Below, one piece after another: positions 36,179 to 49,593 of a stretch of DNA of 64,000 nucleotides. The position numbers and the translations under genes are program-made. The notes beneath the pieces are model-generated. The model worked only from the letters and a program-made list of their open reading frames with translations, was not told the origin of the DNA and did no database searches. Source of the DNA: Cryptomeria japonica (taxonomy: Eukaryota; Streptophyta; Pinopsida; Cupressales; Cupressaceae); the NCBI RefSeq assembly GCF_030272615.1, contig NC_081410.1, positions 260,452,437 to 260,516,436 on the forward strand. Direction: 5' to 3'. Within the stretch, counting starts at the first letter, position 1. Every line of letters begins with the position of its first letter.

Positions 36179-37773
36179 TGGTGCAGGAGCATGTAATTTT
36201 ATTGTTGCATTTTCAAAATTTTGGAGTGATTGATCATGTTTGGGGTCAATGAGTGAATAAAGAACTATTGACAATTCCTAATGTGTGTTTTAAGGTTATT
36301 TGTAGTTTTGTTGTCTCTTGTTTTAACTTATTTGTTCAGTTTTGGTCAAAGTACCTTTGTAAGCCAAAAATGGCATCATTTTGCAAAATTGGGTAAAAAC
36401 CCTTGTAAGTCATCATAAGGCTTTTGGAAATGTTTGTTTGATGTTAGGGAACCATCCTAGGGGGTTTAGAATGTGTGGATATGTCTAAGTTTCCAAAATG
36501 CATGGTGGAGCAAAAGTTGTCATTGTTGCTTGATGACTTTTTGCAACTTTTGGAGCAACTTTTCAAAAATGATCAAATAGGTGGTTGAGGAACCGATGGG
36601 TGGTTGGTTATGAGAAATGAGGCATATATAATTCTTTTTAAATCATTTTAAATGGGTTGGAAGATCCAAAGAACAAATTGTGAAGGATATTTGAAGGCAA
36701 TTTCCAGATTTTTGCATAAAAACTTGTAATTTGCTTATAGCAGTCTGTACTAGTTGGATTGATATTGGTACTATTCTTTCATGGTGTTTTATTATTAATT
36801 TTTGTGGTTCTTAGGAAGTGGTCATACTATTTCATTGTGTAGGTTTAGTGCTTTGTTTCAATTCTTCTTAAACTACACTGCTCTCGGTTTGAGCAAGGGA
36901 TTAAGACCCTAACAATGGCTCCAACTTGAACTCCCATTGTGTTTTCTCAATGAACATGGGGATTAAAGTCATGGAGCCTATGTATAGTGTAAATATTCTT
37001 TTTAATGTTCTGAAAGTTTCTTTGAAGCCATTTGCCATCATATTCTAGGCAAGCTCTGCCATAGCTCGGCTAGGGATTATGACTGTTATTTGCATTATTG
37101 CTTGCAGGGATGAATAAAAGTGATTGAGTCAAGTGATTGGAATGGAAGAAGGATGTCTATCAGAGTCTCAATGTGAAAATGGAGGTGTGAAAATGTGTGG
37201 AGATTAGTAAACCCTATTGGAGAAAGCTCTTAATCCTTAAACCCTCAAAAAGAGCCATTTTGGGGTCCGTACCTGTACGGACGTATCAAAAAACATAACC
37301 TCCTAAATCTCAAAGATTGTCCAAAAGGGTATTCAGAAAACTAAAGCTCTTGGGAGGTCTTTTGGAGGTTTTCTGAGAAATTGACAAAAAACCGTGAAGG
37401 TAGGGCTAAAAGGGGCTCTTAGGGCTACTAGGCCTAGAAAATAGGAACTAGTGAAACGATGGAGAAATGGAGTGAAACCAGCCACATAACCTCATGATGA
37501 GAATTGATACAACATCTCAACATCCTCTTAGTCCATTGTAATTGAATGTTGAAGGTTTTGACAACTTGATGGTTGGATTTACCCTAGTGAATCCTAGCCA
37601 TGATCTTGAGTAATGGGAGCAAACAAGTTGGTAGAGAGCTTCCCAAAAGAGTCTAGCTATTGGGGTTGATTCAAGAGAAGAGTAGGGTATAAAATAGCAT
37701 TATAGCCCACTATAACATCTCTTTCTAAACTAAAAACTATAATTGCAACTCTTTTGTGAGGTCCTCCCTATCA
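36179..37773 (+). repeat. Element C 5' LTR
   Basis: 1595 bp, collinear with 42414-43791 joined to 60956-61173. No gene within. Confidence 0.93.
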
Positions 37774-37776
37774 AAG

Positions 37777-37788
37777 TGGTATTAGAGC
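37777..37788 (+). promoter_or_regulatory. Element C primer-binding site (tRNA-iMet type, one mutation)
   Basis: TGGTATTAGAGC, three bases after the LTR. The usual initiator-Met PBS is TGGTATCAGAGC; the C-to-T change fits cytosine deamination. Confidence 0.8.
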
Positions 37789-37798
37789 GAGTTAAGAT

Positions 37799-38903
37799 TT
37801 GGAAAGAAACCAGTTGATATCAGAGACTAAGTTAGTAGGTGAAAATAGCCCCAGGATGGTGACCAATGCAGAGTTAGCCAAAAAGGTAGAAGAGCAAGAG
37901 GAAGAGAATAGACTCCTCGGAGTAAAATTGCAACAATTGGAGAACAAACTAGGTGAAGTAGAAGACAAGACTGAGAAGGTAACTATCAAAATCAATGAAG
38001 AAAAGGGTAAAGAAGTGGTCGAAGAGGATGACACACCTAAACCAGATCCTATTCTACCTGAAGAATCTTTTCTTAGAGCCATCAAAGCCTTATGAGGAAA
38101 TTCCCTAGAAGGAGTGCCACATTTTTTGTGGAAAAATGGAACTAGAAGTGCTCATGGAATGGATTGAAGGGTTAGAGAATCACTTTGAATGTGATGGAAT
38201 TAGTGAAGTACAAAAGGTGAAGGTAGCCAAATCTAGATTGAGGGGAGCAGCCTTGACTTGATGGAAGTTCATCAAAGAGGAGAGACAAGAGGAGGGTAAG
38301 AACCCAATTGCCACTTGGAAAGGAATGCTATCCAAGGTGAGAGAAGACTATATCCCTGAAGACTATGAAATTCAATTACACAAGAGGAGAAAAAATTTGA
38401 GACAAAGAGAACTAGATGTGAGCAGTTACACTGAAGAATTTCAGAAGTTGTGTTTGAGATCCAAGGTGGTGGAAGATGAAAGCATCAAGGTTTCCAGGTA
38501 CTTGAATGGTTTGCGGTGGAATATCTAAGAAGAGTTAAGTTTGTTGTGTCCTAATACTATCCACAAGTGTTATCAATTGGCACTTAAGGTGGAAGAGAAG
38601 AGTAAAAAGAAACAAGAGCAAAGCAATAGAGGTAGAGGTAGGGGAAGAGATGGCATAGGTCATAGAGGTAGCTATGGTGGAAGAGGTGTAGACCAAAGAT
38701 CCCAAGGGGAATCCAAGTTGGTAGAGAAAAGTGGGGATTCCAATAATAAGAGCAGCTATAGAGGAAGGGGATCTAGCAACTCTAATAAAGGAAGGTCTAG
38801 TGGATCAGGAAGAGGGTCCTATTTCTCCACAATGAATTGCTACAATTGCCATCAACTTGGACAACCAACCTATAGATGTCATGAGAATTCTTCTTCATCC
38901 TAA
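37799..38903 (+). pseudogene. Element C gag
   Basis: Capsid-like polyprotein. The N-terminus (37799-38095) is a charged coiled coil (AKKVEEQEEENRLLG). After a frame change the capsid region reads LEVLMEWIEGLENHFE, TWKGMLSKVREDYIPEDYE and YTEEFQKLCLRSKVVEDE. An Arg-Gly-rich linker leads to a zinc knuckle CYNCHQLGQPTYRC, in which the conserved His is Gln. Stops at 38259-38261 and 38526-38528. Directly downstream of the PBS. Confidence 0.85.
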
Positions 38904-38995
38904 GGAGGTGAAATGAGAGTAAGTTACATTCAAGAAGATGTAGCAAATGTGAAGACATCAAAATAAGTTTAGATTATAAGGTTGGAGAGAATCTC

Positions 38996-39748
38996 ATGAT
39001 GAGAAGAGTTATGATCAAAGAATTGGTTAAGGAGGAACCTAGTCAAAGAAGATCCTTATTTAGGATAAAGTGCAAGATCATGGGAAAAGTATGTAGAGTG
39101 GTGGTGGATTCGGGTTCCACTGATAACATAGTGTCAGAAGAAGCAGTAAGCAAATTCAAATTGCAAAGAATTCCACATAGTGATCCTTATAGGGTTACTT
39201 GGCTCAACAAGGGGGACCATGTTTTGGTGAATGAGAAAATTTGGGTGGAGTTCACCATAGGAGGCTACAAAGACAAAATCTTGTGTGATATCTTGCCAAT
39301 GGATGCATGCCACCTACTCCTAGGTAGGCCTTGGCAATTTGATAGGAAAGCAATACACCATGGAGAAAATAATTCATATACCTTTCAAAAAGATGGAGTT
39401 ACTGATAAAATTCAGTCCTTAGAAGATCAAGAAGAGAGTAGATCTAAAGGTTCAAATGTGTTACTAGTTGGTGAGAAGGAGTTCAAAAACACTCTCAAAG
39501 AAGGAGAAGGAGTGGGGTTTGCACTTATTGTGAAACCAAAAGAGGAAAAGAAGGATAAGAAGGTTAGTATCCCAGTTGAAGTGCAGACAGTACTCAATCA
39601 GTTCAAGGAGATCATAAGTGATGGAACACCTGTAACTTTTCCTACTCAACATGCCATAAGTCATCAAATTGACTTCATACCCAGAGCCTCATTGCATAAT
39701 AAAGAAGCCTACAAAATGACACCAGAGCAAAATAAAGAAAAAGGCTAA
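38996..39748 (+). pseudogene. Element C aspartic protease and start of RT
   Basis: Open for 250 codons. Protease: CRVVVDSGSTDNIVSEEAV with intact active-site DSGS at 39107-39118, and LPMDACHLLLGRPWQ, the second conserved block. After a charged linker (about 39390-39560) comes TFPTQHAISHQIDFIPRASL, the usual lead-in to the RT. The frame then shifts before 39765 into that of the main RT. Its own domain appears undamaged. Confidence 0.88.
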
Positions 39749-39764
39749 AAAGATCCAAGAATTC

Positions 39765-40523
39765 TTGGACAATGGTCTGATAAGGAAGAGCATCAGCCCA
39801 TGTGCAGTTCCCACCATTTTCACACCAAAGAAGGGAGGAACTTGGAGACTTTGCATTGATTCAAGAGCCATTAATCAAATTACTATCAAGTATAGGTTTC
39901 CCATTCAAAGAATTGAAGATTTGATGGATTGTTTAGGGGGTGCTAAGTATTTTACCAAGATAGACCTCAAGAGTAGTTACCACCAAATTAGAATCAAGGA
40001 GGGAGATGAATGGAAGACAACATTCAAAACCACAGGAGGACTTTATGTATGGCTTGTTATGCCATTTGGACTCACAAATGCCCCTAGCACATTCATGAGA
40101 CTCATGAATGAAGTACTCAAGGATTAAATTGGTAAATTTGTTTTTGTTTATTTAGATGACATCTTGATTTTTAGTAAGTTTAAAGAAGAAGATCTTAAGC
40201 ATATAGAGATTGTATTGAAGCAATTACGTGATGAGCAACTAACTATAAATTTGGAGAAATGTGAGTTCATGAAATAGGAGTTGGTATATCTTGGGTTTGT
40301 AATCTCAAGTGGTGATTTGAAGATGAATACCTCAAAGGTGGAAGCCATAATCAGTTGGCCTACACCTAAAACAACAAGTGAAGTGAGGAGTTTTCATGGT
40401 TTAGCACAATTTTACCAGAAGTTCATAAGAGGGTTCAGTGAGATATGTGCACCTATGCTTGATACAATCAAAGAAGGTGTAAAGACAATTTCAATGGACA
40501 AAAGAGGCACAAAAAGGATTTGA
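39765..40523 (+). pseudogene. Element C reverse transcriptase
   Basis: Motifs: [68 protein letters not shown] and catalytic YLDDILIFS (YLDD at 40149-40160). Stops interrupt before YLDD (40125-40127), at about 40276 and at the end. In frame with the following RNase H and integrase, so originally one polyprotein. Confidence 0.9.
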
Positions 40524-40529
40524 TCTCTT

Positions 40530-41153
40530 GAGACAAAGGTGGCTACTCAACCTATCCTTGTTATTCCAAGATTTGACAAGCTCTTCACCATAGAATGTGA
40601 TGCAAGCAACATAGTAGTTGGAGCGGTTCTAAGTCAAGACAATAGGCCGGTTGCATTTTTTAACAAAAAGCTCAATGAAGAAAAGAAAAGGTATTCTTCC
40701 TATGATTTGGAGCTATATGTACTTGTTCAATCACTTAGGAAATGGAGGCATTACTTGTTACCTAAAGAATTTGTGGTTTACACTCATAACCAAGCTCTTA
40801 GTTTTCTCAACTCCCAAGAAAACTTGAATCATAGGCATATCAAATGGGTAGAATATTTACAATCCTATACTTTTACCATTAAGAATAAGAAAGGTCAATG
40901 TAATAAGGTTGCTGATGAATTAAGTAGAAGGTTGCTAATAGTTCAAGAAGTGCAGCTCAAGAGCATTGGAGTTGATAGTTTCAAGGGACTATACAAAGAT
41001 GATGAAGATTTTACTGCCATCTACAAGGTTTGTCAAGAGTTTAGGAATCACTTTCATGGTAAATATGCATATTGTACCTTACAAGATGGTCTTTTGTTTA
41101 AAGGAGGACAACTTTGTGTGCCAAGAGGATCCATGAGAGAGAACTTGATGTAA
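40530..41153 (+). pseudogene. Element C RNase H
   Basis: Open for 204 codons: FTIECDASNIVVGAVLSQD (first Asp), YSSYDLELYVLVQSLRKWRH (Glu), YTHNQALSFLNSQ, and NKVADELSRR (last Asp). The third acidic residue, usually the Asp of TDHxxL, is His here (YTHNQAL), so catalysis is doubtful. Confidence 0.88.
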
Positions 41154-42270
41154 GAGAAGCACAATGGTTTCTTAAGTGGTTATTTTGGGTTGAATAAGAC
41201 TTTGGAACTTGGTCAAAGATTCTACTATTGGCCAAAGATGCAAAGGGATATCAAAAGGTATGTTGAACAATGTGTTATTTGTCAAAGAGAAAAGGGAACC
41301 TCTTCTAATGCTGGACTCTATCAGCCTTTACCAATCCCACACCGACCATGGGAGTGTGTAAGTATGGATTTTGTTGTTGGTTTACCCAAGACCAAATCTG
41401 GATTTGATAGCATATTCTATGTTGTGGTTGATCGATTTAGTAAAATGGCCCATTTTATTCCATGTAAGGTGACTCATGATGCTAGTCATATTGCTCATTT
41501 GTTTTTCAAGGAATTCATTAGGATTCATGGTTTACCAATCAACATAGTGTCAGATAGAGATGCCAAATTCATTGGTCATTTTTGGAAAACTTTATGGCAA
41601 AGATTGGGTACTAACTTGTCTTTTAGCTCAGCGTACCGTCCCCAAATGGATGGCCAAATAGAGGTGGTAAATAGGAAACTTAGGAACCTTCTTAGATGTT
41701 TGACAAAGTAGTATGGATAAGCTTGGGATCAGATCATCCATCAAGCTGAATTTGCTTAGAATGACAGTGTGAATAGATCAACCGATAAGACTCCTTTTGA
41801 ATTAGTTTATGGGCTTCATCCAAGAGGTGTGTTGGAGCTTAGAGATATTGTGAGTATGGAGCAAAGGAGTGGACATGCTGTTGACATGGATCAGTCCATG
41901 AAAGAGATTCATGAGCAGGTTAGGCAGGCTTTACAAGAAAACTCTCAAAGGATCAAGGACAAGGTGGATGAAAAGAGGAAGAATGTTCCATTTTCTGTTG
42001 GTGACTTAGTAATGGTTCATTTGAGAAAATCAAGGCTTTAGAAAGGTGTCCCTAGCAAGCTTCAAATGAGGAGGATTGGACCTTGTAAGTTCTTGGTTAA
42101 GTATGGGAAAACTGCCTACAGACTTGATCTACCCAAAGACATGGCTCTGTCTCCTATTTTTAATGTTGCAGACTTGGTGCAGTACAAAGGCACACTTCTA
42201 GAGGAATGCAATAGAGTCTCAAAGGTCTCTCACTCACTTTCAAACTTGCCTTTGCCCCCTCCACCTATGC
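41154..42270 (+). pseudogene. Element C integrase
   Basis: Zinc-module second half YVEQCVICQREKG, then SMDFVVGLPKTKSGFDSIF (first Asp), INIVSDRDAKFIGHFW (second Asp) and SSAYRPQMDGQIEVVNRKL (Glu): the catalytic triad is intact. C-terminal part: TPFELVYGLHPRG, PFSVGDLVMVHLRKSRL and RRIGPCKFLVKYG. Stops at 41151-41153, 41709-41711 and 42039-42041 plus others nearby. Feeds directly into the chromodomain. Confidence 0.9.
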
Positions 42271-42279
42271 TACAAATTG

Positions 42280-42413
42280 AGAAGGTGTTGGATTCAAGAA
42301 TCCTTAAGAAGACTATGCATACTGCCTATATGAAACATTTGGTTAAGTGGCAACATCTTCCAGAATCTGAGGCCACTTGGGTACCTAAAGCAAACTTTCT
42401 CATTGGAGGAGTA
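42280..42413 (+). pseudogene. Element C chromodomain and polypurine tract
   Basis: IEKVLDSRILKKTMHTAYMK followed by LVKWQHLPESEATWVP has the chromodomain pattern (VLDxRxxx...YLVKWxxxPxxEATWE). It closes the integrase, which is the defining feature of chromoviruses. The coding sequence runs to the LTR; GGAGGAGTA at 42405-42413 is the likely polypurine tract. Confidence 0.85.
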
Positions 42414-43791
42414 TGGTGCAGGAGCACCTAGTTTTATTGTTGCATTTTCAAAATTTTGGAGTGATTGATCATGTTTGGGGTCAATGAGTGAATACAGGAC
42501 TATTGAAAGGTCCTAATGTGTGTTTTAAGGTTATTTGTAGTTTTTTTGTCTCTTGTTTTACCTTATTTGCTCAGTTTTGGCCAAAGTGCCTTTGTAAGCC
42601 AAAAATGGCATCATTTTGCAAAATTAGGTAAAACCCCTTGTAAGGCCTCATAAGGATTTTGGACATGTTGGTTTGATGTTAGGGAACCATGATAGGGGGT
42701 TAAGAATATGTGTATATTTCTAAGTTTCAAAAATGCATGGTGGAGCAAAAGTTGTCATTGTTGCTTGACAACTTTTTGCAACTTTTGGAGCAACTTTTCA
42801 AAAATGATCAAATAGGTGGTTGAGGAACCGATGGGTGGTTTTTTATCTGAAAGGAGGAATATATAATTATTTTTATATAATTGTAAATGGGTTGCAAGAT
42901 CCAAAGAACAAATTGTGAATGATATTTGAAGGCAATTTCCAGATTTTTGCATAAAAACTTGTAATTTGCTTATAGCAGTCCGTAACGGATGGATTGATAT
43001 TGGTACTGTTGTTTCATGGTGGTTTAGTATTCATTTTTTTAGTTCCTAGGAAGTGGTTATACTCTTTCATTGTGCAAGTTTAGCACTTTGTTTGAAATTC
43101 TTCTTAAATTGCACTACTCTCGGTTTGAGCAAGGGATTAAGGCCCTAGCAATGGCTCCAACTTGAACTCCCACTGTGTTTTCTCAAGGAACCTTGGGATT
43201 CAATTCATGGAGCCTATGTACAATGTAAATATTCTTTTTAATGTCCTAGAAGTTGATTTGAAGTCATTTTCCATGATATCTTAGGTGAGCTCTGCCATAG
43301 CCCGGCTAGGGATTATGACTGTTATTTGCATTATTGCTTGTAGGGATGAATAAAAGTGATTGAGCCAAGTGATTGGAATGGAAGAAGGGTTTCTATCAAA
43401 GTATCAATGTGAATATGGAGGTGTGATAGGTTGTGGAGATCAGTAAAACCTATTGGAGAAAGCTCTTAATCCTTAAACCCTCAAAAAGAGCCATTTTGGG
43501 GTCCATACCTATACGAACGCATCAGACAACCTAACCTCCTAAATCTCAAAGATTTTACAAAAGGGTATTCGGAACACTAAAGATCTTGGGAGATATTTTG
43601 GAGGTTTTCTAAGTATTGAGCAAAAACCATGAAGGTAGGGCTAAAAGGGGCTCTTAGGGCTACTAGGCCTAGAAAATAGGAACTAGTGAAAGCGATGGAG
43701 AAATGGAGTGAAACCCGCCACAAAACCTCATTATGGGAATTGATACAAAATCTCAACATCCTCTTAGTCCCCTTCAAGTGAATGTTGAAGG
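42414..43791 (+). repeat. Element C 3' LTR, left part
   Basis: Begins TGGTGCAGGAGCACC. Cut at GAAGG (43787-43791) by element B and resumed at 60956. Confidence 0.93.
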
Positions 43792-44968
43792 TGTATACAC
43801 ATAAAAAATGGCTATGAACAATTAAATAAATATTTTATATTTATTTAATGTTTATTCTTCTATTAAATATTTAATTTGAAAAGATTAATTTATTTAATTC
43901 TTTTCGTGTCTTTCTATTAATTAATTTAATTGAAATATTTTATTAATTAATTCATCTATCCTATTCTTCTAATTAATTAAATATCTAATATTTAATTATT
44001 CTTTTGATCAATTAATTGAATATCTAATATTTAATTATTTCCTCCAATCATTCGAATATCTAATATTTAATGATTATTATTCTATCCTATAGTCTCAAAT
44101 ATTAAATAATTTCTAAATTATTTAATCTCTTTTCCAACTCACCTTCCATCTCCACTTCATCTTCCCTTTGCCAACTCATCAATCATGTGGCTAAAGATAG
44201 TAATATTTCTTAAATAATAATTCATCATTTATCTCCAACCTCCAAATTTAATGAAATATTGGGTACGCACACATATTTCTTAAATTTTCTTCTATATTCC
44301 CTCCAACATCCCTACATCTTAGGAAGGACTTGAGTCCACTTGTCCTCTCATGCCTAAATTTTCCCCAACCATCCCTAGATTCCCTCAGTCAACAACCTAG
44401 TCAAGGTGAGATGAGTGACACTTGTCTTCTCCTTCCCCCTTTCTCTCAACCTTCACCTTTTCTCACAACCATCCAAATCTGTAGATCTGATCATGACCAT
44501 TGATTTGGGCCACATCATCTTATCCTCTCAAGGTTATAAAATTAGGAGTTTGAGTTGAGAAAGAGTTAGTCTTCAAGTGAGTTTCCAAGCTAATCATTTG
44601 TGAAAACTTATGCATCTGTGAGTTTTAATCTTGGAGAAAATAGCATAATCATATAGCATAATCATTTAGCATGGTCATTTAGAATTGCATATTATAGCAT
44701 TAGTTAACTATCAATTATCATTCCATTCTTCATATGCCATCTTGGAAGCTATCAGTGCTTGTCTGAGAGCACACCATCTGCAACCAGGAACAGTAGAGTT
44801 AGGACATAATGAGACATAAATCATGAAGGTAATAATAGTATTTTTATTTTATATCAATTTCATATAGTTTCATTGGTTGAGTTTCGATTTCTTGTAGCGT
44901 TTCCTTTGTATTTTGTGAAACTAACATGTTGGAGGTAGTATTCTGATGATGAAATTCAATTCGACACA
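43792..44968 (+). repeat. Element B 5' LTR
   Basis: 1177 bp; collinear with 59804-60950. Its first 400 bp are rich in ATTAATTAAATATC-type sequence. Confidence 0.93.
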
Positions 44969-44971
44969 TTT

Positions 44972-44989
44972 TGGCGCCAACCATGGGGC
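44972..44989 (+). promoter_or_regulatory. Element B primer-binding site (tRNA-Lys-like)
   Basis: TGGCGCCAACCATGGGGC, three bases after the LTR, differing from element A's PBS at three positions. A match to the tRNA continues only for about four further bases. Confidence 0.75.
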
Positions 44990-47255
44990 TCGAGAGCCTC
45001 GCATATTCTTTCTAATATCCTATCTAATTCTTGCAAAAAGCAAATTTAACACATTTGTAATACAGATTCACGCCTATGTGAGTTCTAGCAGTGCCTTTAA
45101 TTGATAGGTTAGAGATTTTGTCCTTCAGGTTAGGGCATTTGTCATTTAGGTTAGCGCTTTTGTTTGTAAATCAACACATTTAATCTTCAAAACAATGCTT
45201 TTGTCCTTCAGGTTAGCTCATTTGTTAGTTTGGTTAATGCTTTTGTCAGAGAATTCTCACTTCTTAGTCCGCAGAGCACCGTTTTTGTGTTTCAGGTTAG
45301 TGCTTTTGTCCTTTAGGTTAGCGCTTTTGAGGTGAAAGACAACACATTTATTAGGATAATGCTTTTATTTGCAACTAACATAATTTTCTTGTAGGTCCGA
45401 ATATCCAAGAACTTAATATTTTCAAACTACTGACATGCATGTGCAGGATTATTTTTAAAACAAATTTCATGCATTTCCTCACCTAGTTAATTAAGAGTTC
45501 TATTTTGGAAAGTAACACATCATGTCATGCTCATTTAGCTTAACTAAGGGGGATAAATTAATAGCATGCAACTTGCATTTTGAGTGACTTTAAAATAGTC
45601 GCACATAGATTTTAGAAAAGCTAAAATGGACTTGTGTTTTTCGTGCTTGATGAATTAGTAGGTAAGTATGCTCTCACCATCATACGGTGATTAGAAAATC
45701 AAAACCTAATTTCTTTTATGTATAACCTTTAGAGGGCCTGCCTTCCCGAGCTGCCTTGAGGGGGCTAGTGAGAGGGGAACAAACCAAAGTGGAAACAGGC
45801 TAATACTTAGTCCTTCCAATCCAATAAATAAATCATGTTTGTGATGAAAGTCACAAGCAACATGTTTTGATAAGTTCATACCAACACTATGTTTCCCCAT
45901 AAACCCTATGGAGCATAACCTCTATAAGCTAGGAACCTTCTGTATTTACAGAGCTGAAAGTATCGTATGTATGGCCACATGACCGGAAGCCTTTACTAAA
46001 AACCAATTGTATTAGTTGCCAAAATCCTTCTAGTTGTTGGCGCATGAGGTCGGACCTTTGAAGCAGCTCACACACATATGGTTCTTAGTAGAGATATAAA
46101 GTTTTCCATGGGGAGCTTTCATGGAAACTGGTGCTTGGCTGCCCTAGAGAAGTGAGTGCCGATAGTGGAGCCAGTGGGGTCAAGCATCTAAATATCTTCT
46201 TTGAATAGTGTAGCCTCGGGGGAAACCCCATGTGAGATTCAACAATTATTGTCTCAACCTGTCATAGGATTTGTACTTGCTTATGCATTTTTTTTTCAAA
46301 AACATTGTGTCTTCTATGTCTATGACATGTTCAAAATGGTCAAAAATTTGAGAAAATCATCATCTAAAAAATGAGCAAAAATCCAACAACTTGCTGAAGG
46401 ATTTGAGAAGAATCCTTGAAACATAATCAAAATAGTGCTTTCAAACAATGAAACAATGCTTTTATCTGATAAGTTAACACTCTTTTCCACAATAGTTAGC
46501 ACAAAAGCTTTTTCACATCTAAAAAGCATATCAAACCAAAATTTCAACATCAGTATCAAAACACTTCTTGAGTAGATTTGTCTCTAAACTATCACACATT
46601 TTCAAACTAGTTCATCAACTGGGTCACTAATCCAACAGGCTATTTCCAAAAGGTTTCCATAAGCATAAACATTCAACAAGCTATTGATTCAAACATTTTC
46701 AATGCAAAAAAATCAACATCATTGTCAAGTCTCTCATCAGGATATATCAAATCCTCTATCATGAAGCTTGATCAATTCATCTTGTGTTCATTATCTTGGA
46801 TATATCTTTCCTATTTTGAAACTAGGTCATATCAAAATCAGAATTGCACCAAATTTGGAATCAAACAAACTTGTAAACTATCAGACACTTATATGACTTT
46901 TAAGTATCGCCTTAAGAAAAGAAAACCCAGTTATAAAGCTACCTAGAAAAGAATAAGATTCTTGTATATCAATCGCAAGATCTTATTAAAACATAGGACA
47001 TTCCTACACCATTTTTCGTCACTATTTACGTGGCTGCGGGACAGAGTTTGACGGAGAGATTTTGCAAGGATGTGCTTTTCAACAAAGAGATTCTTTATCA
47101 CAACGAACAAACAATAGTGGTAAAATTAACAAAGCATATCTTCCTAAACCAATAATCACCTATTGACTTGTCATCTGAAAACTTCAAAATAAAACAATCA
47201 CATGCCAGTTTAGACTAGAGCTCAATACAAACAACTTAGAAAACAACAAAAACAA
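44990..47255 (+). other. Element B leader (5' untranslated region)
   Basis: 2.3 kb without coding sequence between PBS and gag. It contains a 21-bp-spaced GCGC-motif array (45104-45375). The part at 45725-46260 is GC-richer, with inverted-repeat-like patches such as CGGGGGAAACCCC near 46218, and could hold packaging structure. Confidence 0.7.
45104..45375 (+). repeat. 21-bp-spaced array of TTAGCGCTTTTGT
   Basis: Boxes start near 45109, 45130, 45151, 45171, 45192, 45213, 45234, 45297, 45318 and 45339, mostly 21 bp apart; others are decayed by CpG loss (TTAATGC, CAACAC). Consensus AGGTTAGCGCTTTTGTCCTTC. Its reverse complement matches the boxes of the array at 58998-59295. Confidence 0.8.
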
Positions 47256-48963
47256 ATGGAGGAAGAAGACAATCTGATATTCCAAACTTTTGGATATACC
47301 GCTGTTGACAAAAAGGCGGTCAATAACACCATTAAAGACCTTGAGCAAGATTTCAAATTTGATAGACTAATGGAAAAATTATTGGAAAAACAAAAAGAGA
47401 AATATCTTTTGATGTTGGCAAAATCAAGAGCTAAATTACCACAAGACTTTAACATAGAAAGCTTGAAACAAGATGCGGAGGCAAGTAACACCCAAAACAT
47501 AGATGATCCAAACAACGAAGATGTGAACAAAGAAAGTCATGAAGAGACAAGAAAAGAACAGGATGACACAAGAAAAGAGCATAGTGATAAAAGAACTTAC
47601 GAAGAAATAAGGAAAAACTATATGGATAATTCGTTGTTGAACCTTACTCAACAAATGCAAACTCTACAACAACAAATATGAGATATGCAAAATGGAACAA
47701 GCTCCAAGAAGTATTCATTAGAAGATATCTGCTCATATCCTTTCGATAAAAAATTGAATATGGCACCATTTCCACAACATTGCGAGATCCCTAAATATGA
47801 CAAATACGATGGAAAATCTGATCCTCAGGATCACATTAGGGAGTTTTTTAGTATGAGTATGGAATTTGCGCACGATGAAACTTACCTGATGTGTCTTTTC
47901 CCTAGGAGTTTAAATGGGCAATCAATGGAATGGTTTTCAAGATTACCATCTAGAATCAAATGTTATGAAGAACTAATGAATAGTTTTATTTCACAATATT
48001 CATACAATGTAAGGAATGAGATAACAATGCTAGATTTATGCAATGTTAAACAAAAGAATGGTGAATCTTTTATGATCTTCTGGAAGCAATGGAAACAGAT
48101 GTTTAATAGGTATCCAAGAGATGTACTTGATCAAGAAAAGATGGACATATTCATTGATAATATTATCAGTGAAATGAGTTATCGATTAAAAATGCAATGT
48201 TTTCCCTCTTCTCCAAGATGATTGACAATGGTTTGAAAATTGAAGATGTGATGGTAAAGAAAGGAGAGCTAAAACTTTACAATAATTCTTACAACAACAA
48301 AACAACAACATCAACAATGACAAACCCAAGTTCTGGTCAAAGAATAGGAATGCCATCAATAAAGGAAATGACGATAATAGTGTTATGATACAACAACCAA
48401 TTTTTAATCTATCAAGTCAAATCCCAAACAATAACAATCAAGAAAGCAATAAAACCAAGTCTTTCTTCTCCAATCCTCACAAAAAATTCACAAACATTGG
48501 AGAACCATTGGAATCAACTTTAAAAACTCTTCTTGTAAACAAATTGATTGTTTTACCTGAAGCAAGAAGTTATGAACCACAAGTCAAGCCTAGTTGGTGG
48601 ATTGACAATCATTTTTGTAATTACCATCTGAATAAAGGACACCAAACAAATGATTATCAGAGATTGAAACACCTTATCCAGGATCTAATCGATAATAGAA
48701 CTATCATAATGGATAGCCATAAGACAAATGAATCGCACCTAGCTTTCAAAACTCCACTTCCAAATTATGACAAAAGTGAACCATCCCAATTAAAAGATGA
48801 CAAAGGAAAAGCCAAAGTGAACTACACTTATACATATGATGATGTGGTAAATGTCATCATTGTTAAAGATAATCCACCTTTAGAGCCAATCAATGTCATT
48901 ATGAGAAGCAAAGCAAAGGTCACCTTTCCGGGTATAATAAAAGACTCAACATCCACTTCATAA
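47256..48963 (+). pseudogene. Element B gag
   Basis: N-terminal charged coiled-coil part (47256-47681) ends at a TGA that is in frame with the continuation at 47685. The Retrotrans_gag domain reads PKYDKYDGKSDPQDHIREFF, FPRSLNGQSMEWFSRLP and FISQYSYNVRNEITMLDL. After a frame change near 48200 the tail (48385 on) holds WWIDNHFCNYHLNKGHQTND, a Tat-type CxxH...GHxTxxC knuckle with the last Cys replaced by Tyr. The last frame continues into protease, so gag and protease were one polyprotein. Confidence 0.82.
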
Positions 48964-49593
48964 CAATACAATTTAGTAGAGCAATTAGAAAGAATACCTT
49001 CTCAAATATCAATTTTGGAACTTCTCAAAGTTTCACCTATGCATAAGGAAAATTTGGAAAAAGATTTAGTGGAAACAATAGTTCCAAAAGACTTGGATGT
49101 GGATTTGTTCCAAAACATGGTGGGACACCTTATAGCCCCTCATTGCTTATTGTTTTCTGAAAATGATGACGCATCCTTGTAACATCCTCACAACGCTCCT
49201 TTACATGTTGAAGTTACCATTAATAAAACTTGTGTCAAACGCGTACTCATAGATGGTGGGTCGGGTTTATACATTTGTGCATTAAGTTTAATAAAAGCTT
49301 TGGGATATTCAGAAAATGCAGTAGATCCAAAGAAGAAAATAATTATTAAGGCTTATGATGAAGCAAAGCGTTCTTCTAAAGGAACTATGGTGTTGCCAAT
49401 CAAAATAGGACATGTGGAAAGGAATACATTATGTCAGGTTTTAGATTTGAACCTCTCTTACAACATTCTTCTAGAAAGACCGTGGATTCACACCATGCAA
49501 GCAGTTCTTTCTACATATCATCAATGTGTAAAATTTCCTCATTAAGGACAAGAGGTCACTATAATTGCAGACTCTAGCCAATAATGCAATAAT
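48964..49593 (+). pseudogene. Element B aspartic protease
   Basis: VLIDGGSGLYICALSLIKAL carries the active-site DGGS (49252-49263), the variant usual in Tat elements. NLSYNILLERPWIHTM is the second conserved block. Stops at 48961, 49180, 49543 and about 49581 are all in the one frame that runs from gag to the linker. It would process the polyprotein. Confidence 0.83.

Noticed and set aside
46320-46946. Short frames in the leader of element B
   Set aside because: No motif and no similarity to polyprotein parts; untranslated leader.
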